Under the pieces are notes generated by a model. The model saw nothing but the letters and a program-made list of their open reading frames with translations. It searched no databases and was not told where the DNA came from. Source: JAKBCQ01 sp021807585 (GTDB taxonomy: Bacteria > Planctomycetota > Planctomycetia > Isosphaerales > Isosphaeraceae). From it: a stretch of DNA of 15,280 nucleotides. The stretch lies in contig DAHWFG010000671.1 of NCBI GenBank assembly GCA_027325115.1, positions 1 through 15,280 on the forward strand, in the 5' to 3' direction. Shown here one piece after another: positions 1 through 6,792 of this stretch; position 1 is the stretch's first letter; each line of letters begins with the position of its first letter. The translations under genes and the position numbers were made by a program.

Positions 1-1977
1 CAATCCTGGGTTTTTGGGTTCGTCGGGGAGCGGGGGGAGATCGTCGTCGGGGGTGGTGTCGACGACGCCGGGTCGCGGCGGCGTGGGGGTTCCCATCAAG
101 GGGGGCGATTGTTCGGCGGATTCATTGGACGTCAAACCCGCATTGGGAGAGGGTTGGAGATCCGAGGCGGCGGTCGAAGAAGGTTGAAGATCAGCCGGGG
201 CGTTCGACGCCGCGGCGCTCACGCCTCCGGAGACCGCGGGGATCGATCCGGACGCGGGATCATCGGGAAGTTTCGGCATATTTTCAGTTATGATTGCAGG
301 CTTTGTCGTTTGATTTTTGCTCTTTGTATGAATCTTGATTCCGCCGACTTCAAAACTCGCTCCCTCGGCGTCGGGATCGTCGGGTTGCATCGTAACGGGA
401 TTGGCCGCGACGGGATTCGAAACGACGGGATCGGCCGCGACGGGATTTGAGGGATCGCCGACGTTCGGCGCAACGGGGTTCGATGCGATATTGGGTCGCG
501 TTACTTCTCCCGAGAGTCCCGGAGGCGACATCAGATCGGCGGCGCCGGCGTTCGATGTTCCGACCGCTCCGGCGGCCGCGTCGGGAGCGGAGATCGCTCC
601 GGCGGCGATTTCGGCGGGAGATTGGACGCGAGTATCGACATTTGAAGGAGCGGTCGCGGCTGATGCGATCTTCGCGGGCGACTTCGACTCAGCTACGTCG
701 CTCGCGGCGGGGTTGTTTCGCAGCGATCTTTTTATATCAGTAACGATTTGATTGGAAGTCGGGAGGTCGTTCGCCGCGGCGGGTTTCGCCGTCGCGACCG
801 ACCCTCCGACTTCTTTGGCAAGGCCCGGCGGCAACAGTAAATCGGCGCCCCCTCCCGCGGTCGAGGGATCGATCGAGTTCGCCGCGACGTTTGAGCCTTG
901 AGCCGCGTTCGCTTGTGGCGCGGCGGCCGCGGCGTTCATCGTGGGATCGACATTCGTCGCGATGTTCGCGCCGGGCGAGGCGCTTGCCGTGAGATCGACT
1001 TGCGCCGCGGTTTGTGCCGCGACCGTGGCGGGATCGGTCGTGAGCGAGCCGGATGCGCTCGCGACGCTTGAATTCGGCCTGTCCGCGGGCTGCTTGACTT
1101 CCTCGGCAAGTCCGGGCGGGAGCAGATCGGGCGAATTTCCGATCGACGAATCGATTGTCGACGATGAATTGGGATTCGTCATCGAGACGTCTCCGGCGGG
1201 AATTGCGGCGGCTTGGCCGGCGGGTTGTACACCGCCGGCGGCCGTCGACGAAGCGTTGATAGGGGACGTCACGCCGGTTGACGTGACGTCGTTGGGACCT
1301 GGAGCAACCGACGGATTGATCGTCGGTGTTGGAGACCCGTTCATCGCCGCGGCGGGACTCGATCCGACCGGCGGCGCCGCCACCCGCGGAGCGGATGCAG
1401 AAGCCGTCGGAGACGACGATAAACCGGGGTTCGTTGAAGAAACCGCACTCGACGAATCGGTCGAGGCGACATTGGGCGTCGCGACGACCGGCTGCGGTTG
1501 CGGCGGTTCGCGATAGCTGTTGTTGTTATTGGACGCGATCGTCGCGTCGTTGGAATCGGGCGCCTGGAATGCGTCCGCCAAGCTCCCCGCAGCCGCTGCG
1601 CCGGCGACGGTCGCCGAGCCCGCGGCCGCCACCCCCGCGTCTACCGCCGACGATTTCGTCGGTTTGATCAGCGCCGCGACAAGCTCATTGGGCTTTTCGA
1701 CCGGTCGTTTAATCCCCTTGGCGAGGCTACGATCGATGCGAGGCGTCAACTTTTGTGTCTGGCGCAGATATTTGGGTGCGTCTGGAGAGTAAGGGTTACG
1801 ATTGATATCTTTATTGATATCATTAAATGGAACAAGTGCGACGGTGTCGTGTTTTCCTTCCGGCTTAACGGACACACAGCCCGCCGAAAGGAGCCCGACG
1901 CCCGCCAATCCCGCGAGCACGCGACGCCGAACAGATGCGGCGTATCGCGTATGTTTGGGAATCGACAATACGATCAT
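1..1977 (-). CDS. Low-complexity Ala/Pro/Ser-rich lipoprotein, N-terminal part
   Basis: Reading the minus strand from the ATG at 1977 gives 659 codons with no stop before the window edge, so the C-terminus is missing. Residues 1-34 look like a lipoprotein signal: basic n-region (RYAASVRRR), hydrophobic core (LAGLAGVGLL), then SAGC with Cys34 as the probable lipidated residue. Position -3 is Ser, which is permitted but not ideal. Residues 35-110 have ordinary composition. The rest is dominated by Ala, Pro, Ser, Thr, Asn and Gly and is probably disordered. An 11-12 residue motif, D-L-[LM]-x-PPGL-x-x-EV, occurs at residues 284-294, 379-390 and 481-492. A five-residue NPVAx repeat lies near residue 515. 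An anchored envelope or surface protein is inferred; no catalytic motif is visible and I do not recognise the family. The upstream GGGGG is at best a weak ribosome binding site. All plus-strand frames here are antisense to this gene. Confidence 0.85.
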   Translation of the reverse strand, partial: MIVLSIPKHTRYAASVRRRVLAGLAGVGLLSAGCVSVKPEGKHDTVALVPFNDINKDINRNPYSPDAPKYLRQTQKLTPRIDRSLAKGIKRPVEKPNELVAALIKPTKSSAVDAGVAAAGSATVAGAAAAGSLADAFQAPDSNDATIASNNNNSYREPPQPQPVVATPNVASTDSSSAVSSTNPGLSSSPTASASAPRVAAPPVGSSPAAAMNGSPTPTINPSVAPGPNDVTSTGVTSPINASSTAAGGVQPAGQAAAIPAGDVSMTNPNSSSTIDSSIGNSPDLLPPGLAEEVKQPADRPNSSVASASGSLTTDPATVAAQTAAQVDLTASASPGANIATNVDPTMNAAAAAPQANAAQGSNVAANSIDPSTAGGGADLLLPPGLAKEVGGSVATAKPAAANDLPTSNQIVTDIKRSLRNNPAASDVAESKSPAKIASAATAPSNVDTRVQSPAEIAAGAISAPDAAAGAVGTSNAGAADLMSPPGLSGEVTRPNIASNPVAPNVGDPSNPVAADPVVSNPVAANPVTMQPDDPDAEGASFEVGGIKIHTKSKNQTTKPAIITENMPKLPDDPASGSIPAVSGGVSAAASNAPADLQPSSTAASDLQPSPNAGLTSNESAEQSPPLMGTPTPPRPGVVDTTPDDDLPPLPDEPKNPGL
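396..455. repeat. 15-bp tandem repeat, about four units
   Basis: Units start at 396, 411, 426 and 441, each beginning CGGGAT. Units 1 and 3 are nearly identical (CGGGATTGGCCGCGA and CGGGATCGGCCGCGA); units 2 and 4 are diverged. The repeat is in frame with the lipoprotein and encodes a five-residue NPVAx/DPVVx repeat. In-frame expansion or contraction by slippage is a plausible origin. Confidence 0.8.
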
Positions 1978-2014
1978 GATCAGCCCCCGTTTTGGCCTCG
2001 CCGGATCGACTCGT

Positions 2015-2031
2015 CGACCCTCACGGGGTCG
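2015..2031. repeat. Short inverted repeat upstream of the lipoprotein gene
   Basis: Arms CGACCC (2015-2020) and GGGTCG (2026-2031) flank a five-base loop, 37 bp upstream of the lipoprotein start. It could form an RNA hairpin in the leader or be an operator half-site pair. Six-base arms in GC-rich DNA can arise by chance, so the biological claim is weak. Confidence 0.25.
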
Positions 2032-2375
2032 CTCACGAACCGATTCGACGGAAGCTTCGATCGTCGCCGGTTGATACCCGGATGTTGTCTGGACATGAGA
2101 CGCGAATGAAGCGATTGGAAATGCGGGGGAACGGTATCGCGACGCGTCGATTGAAGCAAGCCCATTTTGAGGCGCGAATTCGCCTTCGTCACAAACGATC
2201 GGCTCGATTCGTTGGATCGAAGCGAAATCGAGCGATCTGTGGGCGAACGGTCGACGACGTTTGATGCTCGTCCCGAGAGGCGAATGAAATCGACACCTCG
2301 GATCGCCGTCGCCCAACCGCGGCGCCGTTCGCTCGAAGAACACGACATGACGAATTCTGGAATCGAGCGGTTGTT

Positions 2376-2391
2376 CGGTCGGGATCGACCG
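2376..2391. repeat. Perfect inverted repeat upstream of the M48 peptidase
   Basis: Arms CGGTCG (2376-2381) and CGACCG (2386-2391) enclose a four-base GGAT loop. It sits 67 bp before the chosen start, next to an AT-richer TGTGATATTC. It is a candidate operator or leader hairpin only. It shares the CGGTCG/CGACC core with the inverted repeat at 2015-2031, but this core is common in the window. Confidence 0.25.
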
Positions 2392-2458
2392 CTTACTCTG
2401 TGTGATATTCGAATTCCATGACGTCATCGTCTTCCAAGTTCTCAATAACGGGTTCGTC

Positions 2459-4996
2459 ATGTCGATATCAATCAATTGTCCGAAGTGCAAGTCGACGATG
2501 CGCGTTCAAGAAGAAAGCGCCGGCGGGGTTCTTTATTGTTCACGTTGTCGATCGATTATTGAACCGGGGGTCGACGAATCGAATCGAACTTCATCGCTGA
2601 ACGCGATCGAGGAATTCCTGAACGCGGATCAGAACGACGAGCGATCGAGCCGACCCGTCGATCGATCGAAATCCAGGGATCAGCCGGAAGAGATCGAGCG
2701 ATATGCGCTCGCGGATAACGGTTCACGCCCGCGCTACGTCGCGGCCAAGTCGAGCGTGACGATCGATCCCGCCGATCGCGAGAAAGCGATGGCGGCGCGA
2801 GACGCGGCGCGAACGGGCGCAGCGCCCCGGCGCACCGCGGCCGAGATCCTCGCCGCGTTTCGGGGCGAGATTCGCGTCGTTCGACCGACCCTCGCGTATC
2901 GTTTCTGGTCGCTCGTGATCGCCTTTTTTATGTTTATATTACCACTTATGTATTTAAGCATAATCGCCGCCGTGGCCGCGGCGCTTTTTTATCATATAAC
3001 GCATAATGTGTCGATATTTCGCGGGGGCGGCGACGCTCGGATCAAGGTCGTGATTTACGCGCTTCCGATTGCGACCGGGCTTGCGCTGTTGGTCTTTTTA
3101 ATCAAGCCGTTTTTTGCCGGGCCCCAGCGGAGAGGCAAGGAGACGGTCGTATCGCCTTCGAGCGAGCCGCTGTTGTTCGCGTTCGTCGACGGGATTTGTC
3201 GGTCGGTTGGGGCGCCGACGCCGAGTCGAATCGTCGTCGATTGCGAGATCAACGCCGCTGCGTCGTTCGCGCATGGAGCGCTCTCGACACTGACGAACGA
3301 CCTCGAGTTACGGATCGGGCTGCCGCTCGTCGCGGGTTTGACGATCGATCAATTCGCCGGAGTGCTCGCTCACGAGTTCGGTCACTTTTCGCAGACCGCG
3401 GGGCTCAGGCTCAGTTTCTTCATCCGTGCGATCAATGCCTGGTTTCATCGCATCGCCAGAGAGCGCGACGAATTCGACGCCGCGGTCGCGGGGTGGCGGA
3501 GCGACGACAACCTCTGGATCGTGCTTATCGGATCATTCGTTCAAATGCTAATTTGGATTATTCGCAGGATCCTTTTGGCGTTGATGTGGATCGGACATCT
3601 CGTTAGTTGTTCATTGATGCGGCACATGGAGTTCGACGCCGATCGCTACGAGACGAGGCTCGCGGGTTCGGCGACGTTCGAGGCGACGACGCGACGAATG
3701 CACGTCCTGAACGCCGCGATGCGATGGGCTTACGGCGATATCGAGCGGCGGTTGCGCGCCGGAAAAACCCCCGATAATCTCCCCCGATTGATGGCGGCCA
3801 ATGTTTTACAATTGCCTGCGCATATTGTTGCAAAAATTGATTCTTTGCTCGCGGAAGAGAAGACCGGCTTCTTTAGTACGCATCCTTCAAGCAGGGATCG
3901 GATCGCGAGCTCGCGGCGCGAGAACGCGCCCGGGATTTTTCATCTCGAAGGACCCGCAACCGACGTTTTTCGCGATTTCGACGGGCTCGCCAAGCGGGTG
4001 TCGATCGATTTTTACCGGCGATTCGGCGTATCGGTGAGCGAGGATCGACTCGAAAAAGCCGCCGAAGCGGTCGAGGCCGCCGAGACCTCTTACGGAGGGA
4101 TCCGCACGATCGAGCCGTTTTTCTTGGGGTATTTTCACCCATTTCGGCCGCTTCCCCTCCCCTCCGAACCGTTGCGACCTCCCGCGGACCTTAAAACCGC
4201 GAAGGCGACCGTGATCGAGTCGCGGGGCGTGATGACCGACGCTCTCGAAGCGCGCTCGGGCGCCGATCCGATCGCTCTCAAATGGAGTCAACGAATCGGC
4301 GCGGTGGACGCCGCGGAACATCTCGTCAAAACGGGCGCGCGGTTCCAATTCGCCGATTTCGAGCTCGCTGCGGCGACGGCCGCGGCGATCGACGACGCGC
4401 GAAAACGACTTGACCGCGACCGCGAACGGATTGAGCCGGCGCTCAAAGAATTTGAGGACGCCGCGGCGCGACGCATCCACGCGGCGCTTTCGATCCTTCA
4501 AGCCGAATCCGCGATCGCGCGCGTTCACGACGGCGCGGCTTGGCGAACTGAAGTGAACATTCTCTATCCTGTTCTCGTCAAGTTCGATTGCGAGATCCTG
4601 GCGGATCTCACGCGGATCGCTCGATCGAAATCATCGCTCGAATTCATCCTGGCGAGGCTCAAGGGACGCGAAAACGATCAAAAGCTTATCAATGCGATTT
4701 TGCGCGCCGATCGCGCGCTCCGAGACGTGCTCGTGGAGGCGTCCGGGAAGCTCGAGACGATCACGTATCCGTTCGAGCACGTCGAGGGGGAGATCGACCT
4801 GCGGCGCTACGCACTCGTCATGATTCCTCATCATATGGACGTGGCGGGAACTCTTCACGTCGCGGATCACGGCCTGAATCTCCTGATGGAATTTCGCTAT
4901 CGTTTGACGGGTCGGCTCGTCCTCGCGGTCCACGAGGTCGAACGAGTACTCGGGCTTAAGCCGATACCGTATGAAAAGGTCGAGAATAAATCCTAA
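2459..4996 (+). CDS. M48-family zinc metallopeptidase with N-terminal zinc ribbon
   Basis: An 845-residue membrane metallopeptidase. The N-terminus holds a zinc ribbon, Cys7-x2-Cys10 and Cys27-x2-Cys30. After a polar linker come hydrophobic segments at about 149-181 and 197-218. The M48 catalytic motif HEFGH is at residues 305-309, a third hydrophobic block is at about 351-382, and the probable third zinc ligand is Glu391 in EFDAD. HEXXH plus downstream ExxxD is the M48 (Ste24/HtpX-like) arrangement, so proteolysis at the membrane is expected. The long C-terminal half is helical and charged, with coiled-coil-like sequence at about 644-684, and matches no domain I recognise. I chose the ATG at 2459 over a GTG at 2402 because it puts the zinc ribbon at the extreme N-terminus, as is common in planctomycete proteins; neither start has a good ribosome binding site. 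Substrate unknown. The gene converges with the photolyase. Confidence 0.9.
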   Translation: MSISINCPKCKSTMRVQEESAGGVLYCSRCRSIIEPGVDESNRTSSLNAIEEFLNADQNDERSSRPVDRSKSRDQPEEIERYALADNGSRPRYVAAKSSVTIDPADREKAMAARDAARTGAAPRRTAAEILAAFRGEIRVVRPTLAYRFWSLVIAFFMFILPLMYLSIIAAVAAALFYHITHNVSIFRGGGDARIKVVIYALPIATGLALLVFLIKPFFAGPQRRGKETVVSPSSEPLLFAFVDGICRSVGAPTPSRIVVDCEINAAASFAHGALSTLTNDLELRIGLPLVAGLTIDQFAGVLAHEFGHFSQTAGLRLSFFIRAINAWFHRIARERDEFDAAVAGWRSDDNLWIVLIGSFVQMLIWIIRRILLALMWIGHLVSCSLMRHMEFDADRYETRLAGSATFEATTRRMHVLNAAMRWAYGDIERRLRAGKTPDNLPRLMAANVLQLPAHIVAKIDSLLAEEKTGFFSTHPSSRDRIASSRRENAPGIFHLEGPATDVFRDFDGLAKRVSIDFYRRFGVSVSEDRLEKAAEAVEAAETSYGGIRTIEPFFLGYFHPFRPLPLPSEPLRPPADLKTAKATVIESRGVMTDALEARSGADPIALKWSQRIGAVDAAEHLVKTGARFQFADFELAAATAAAIDDARKRLDRDRERIEPALKEFEDAAARRIHAALSILQAESAIARVHDGAAWRTEVNILYPVLVKFDCEILADLTRIARSKSSLEFILARLKGRENDQKLINAILRADRALRDVLVEASGKLETITYPFEHVEGEIDLRRYALVMIPHHMDVAGTLHVADHGLNLLMEFRYRLTGRLVLAVHEVERVLGLKPIPYEKVENKS

Positions 4997-5062
4997 ATTA
5001 GATGAGAATATTATTGTTGAAAACGAATCAAAATCAAACTTCGAATCGAAGGCGAACGAAGA

Positions 5063-6622
5063 TTAATGCGAAGGAGAGCTTATATCTCGATTCAAATCCA
5101 TTGAGGCGATGAACGTCGCGGCGTCGCGACGGATCGCGGCGCGTTCCTCGGGCTTGATTCGCGCCGTGCCGAGGACCGCGGGGCCGAGCCGCGGGTTCGA
5201 ACGCAGCTCGGACTCATGTTCAATCAAGAAATTCCAATACAAATAGTTGAATGGGCAAGCATCCGAACCCGTTCGCTTTTTGGGATCGAACGCGCACGAC
5301 GCGCAATAATCGCTCATCTTGTTGATATACGCCGCCGAAGCGATATAAGGTTTCGTCGCGACGATTCCCCCGTCGGCGTTCAAACCCATGCCGATCACGT
5401 TGGGCTCGACGACCCAATCGTGCGAGTCGACATAAAACGTTTTAAACCAATCCGACACCTTGGAGGGTTCAATCCCCGTAAGTAAACAAAAATTACAAAT
5501 AATCATCAACCGTTCAATATGATGCGAATACGCCGTTTTGAGCAACCGATCGACGACGGTTCTCACGCAGTTCAATTCGGTTTCGCCGTTCCAGAGGAAG
5601 TTCGGGATCGGTCGACGCGCGTTCCACGCGTTCATCGAGGCGAGTTCGGGTGATAGCCGGTGATATTGCCAATAGATAAATTCGCGCCAGCCGAGAATTT
5701 GACGCACGAATCCCTCGACCGATTCGATCGGAGCGGAACCTCGGCGATACGCCGATTCGGCGGCTCGCACCATTTCGAGAGGATCGAGCAGGCCCAAATT
5801 CATGTATGGTGAAAGGAGCGAATGATAAAGCGTAGGACGACGCGAACTCATCGCGTCTTCATAAGGACCGAAATCGGCGAGTCGATTTTCGAGAAAATCG
5901 GCGAAAGCGAATTCGGCGTCGGCGCGCGTCGTTCCCCACGCGAACCCTTCGGTCGAGCCGACTCCCGAATGCTCGGCGTCGACCTCGGCGATCGTTTTTC
6001 TTGTGATCGCATCGGGCTCAAACCCGGGTGGAGCGGGAGGATTGAAATCGCGCGGCGGACGGCGGCGATTCATCGCGTCGAAATTCCAACTCCCTCCCGA
6101 CGGAGTTCCATCGGGCTCAATTAAAACATGAAAATGCCTGCGCATCGATCGGTAAAACGTCTCCATCACATAACGCTTGCCGCGCTCGGGTGCGACGATC
6201 GGGTTGAATCGATTGACGAGAAACCGCGGATCGTCGACGATCTCGACGGGCCTGCCGGCGAGTCGTTCCGCGTCTTCAAGCTGAAAGCGAAGCGGGTCGA
6301 ATTCCGACGCCCGCGCCGCGACGATCCGTTCGGGATCGTTCCGCTTGATATGATCGACGAGTCCCTCGGCGTCGTTCGCCGCGGCGACGATATCGACGCG
6401 ATACCCGAGTTCTGCGAGTTCGCCGGCGTACCCTCTTCCGGCGCTTCGGATCAAAACCCGCCTTTGCCGATGAAACGGCAGGCGATTCATCCACGAGGCG
6501 TTCTCAATGAGAAGCACCCGAACGTGGTCGCGGCCGACCTCGCTCTCGGCGATCGCGATCGCGGGATGATCAAGAGTGAGCTGATCGGGAGCGATCCAGG
6601 CTGTGATGATCGATTGCTTCAT
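5063..6622 (-). CDS. Iron-sulfur bacterial cryptochrome/photolyase, PhrB-like, probable (6-4) photolyase
   Basis: A 519-residue member of the FeS-BCP branch of the photolyase/cryptochrome family, flavoenzymes that use light to repair UV photoproducts; characterised members repair (6-4) lesions. Cys352, Cys440, Cys443 and Cys456 match, each offset by +2, the 4Fe-4S ligands I recall for Agrobacterium PhrB (350, 438, 441, 454). The same offset holds for the active-site His pair (His367-His368), Tyr426, and Trp344/Trp392, which correspond to the electron-transfer tryptophans. All key residues are therefore present. The N-terminal part fits the alpha/beta antenna-binding domain (deoxyribodipyrimidine photolyase-related). 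I chose the ATG at 6622, beginning MKQSIITAWI, over an in-frame TTG at 6655 because the Rossmann-like strand follows at once. It is divergent from the UvrA-like gene. A purely photoreceptor role cannot be excluded. Confidence 0.93.
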   Translation of the reverse strand: MKQSIITAWIAPDQLTLDHPAIAIAESEVGRDHVRVLLIENASWMNRLPFHRQRRVLIRSAGRGYAGELAELGYRVDIVAAANDAEGLVDHIKRNDPERIVAARASEFDPLRFQLEDAERLAGRPVEIVDDPRFLVNRFNPIVAPERGKRYVMETFYRSMRRHFHVLIEPDGTPSGGSWNFDAMNRRRPPRDFNPPAPPGFEPDAITRKTIAEVDAEHSGVGSTEGFAWGTTRADAEFAFADFLENRLADFGPYEDAMSSRRPTLYHSLLSPYMNLGLLDPLEMVRAAESAYRRGSAPIESVEGFVRQILGWREFIYWQYHRLSPELASMNAWNARRPIPNFLWNGETELNCVRTVVDRLLKTAYSHHIERLMIICNFCLLTGIEPSKVSDWFKTFYVDSHDWVVEPNVIGMGLNADGGIVATKPYIASAAYINKMSDYCASCAFDPKKRTGSDACPFNYLYWNFLIEHESELRSNPRLGPAVLGTARIKPEERAAIRRDAATFIASMDLNRDISSPSH

Positions 6623-6792
6623 TCGGTGATCCGATCCGATCCCTTGCGGCTCCAATTGCCGGGGCGAACGTCGCGCCGGCGAGGAAAACGAGTGCGCCGG
6701 TTATTGTAGACGGGGGTGAGGATCGCTCACGGTGGAAGTTTTTTTGGCGAGTCGCGGTTAAATCGTCGTGAATATTCAAGAGAAATAAGATC
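6623..6792. promoter_or_regulatory. Divergent control region between photolyase and UvrA-like genes
   Basis: These 170 bp must contain both promoters unless transcription enters from elsewhere. An imperfectly conserved direct repeat GCGCCGG occurs at 6674-6680 and 6694-6700. A small inverted repeat, GTGAG-GATCG-CTCAC, spans 6716-6730. The segment towards the UvrA-like gene is AT-richer (6736-6792) and contains a T-run. No SOS box of known type and no confident -10/-35 pair was recognised, so regulation is inferred from layout only. Confidence 0.4.

Larger units (their letters stand above)
1978..2458. other. 481-bp divergent intergenic region
   Basis: This spacer separates the start of the lipoprotein (minus) from the start of the M48 peptidase (plus), so it should hold both promoters. 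I see no convincing sigma-70 boxes. Open frames in it translate to Arg/Ser-rich peptides with no recognisable domain, including a 122-residue minus frame ending directly upstream of the lipoprotein start. Two short perfect inverted repeats are present and listed separately. CGATCG-type sequence is common here as well as in genes. Confidence 0.6.

Noticed and set aside
941..1516. 191-residue plus-strand open frame, and other plus-strand frames in 109-2109
   Set aside because: All lie opposite the continuous 659-codon lipoprotein frame, which has a lipobox and repeated motifs. The plus frames are low-complexity shadows without a domain.
1980..2348. 122-residue minus-strand frame just upstream of the lipoprotein
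   Set aside because: The translation is Arg/Ser-rich like an out-of-frame reading, there is no ribosome binding site or domain, and it occupies the spacer that should hold two promoters. A decayed gene cannot be excluded.
2167..2421. 84-residue plus-strand frame before the M48 gene
   Set aside because: No recognisable motif, Arg-rich composition, and it overlaps the opposite-strand frame in the same spacer.
3887..4528. 213-residue minus-strand frame within the M48 gene
   Set aside because: It is antisense to a well-supported coding region and has the Arg-rich composition of a shadow frame.
5039..5051. CTTCG-AAT-CGAAG hairpin between the M48 and photolyase genes as a terminator
   Set aside because: The stem has only five pairs, the loop is three bases, and no T-run follows on either strand.
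6716..6730. GTGAG-GATCG-CTCAC as an SOS or other regulator operator
   Set aside because: Arms of five bases are too short to claim, and it does not match a LexA box I know; it is mentioned only within the control region.
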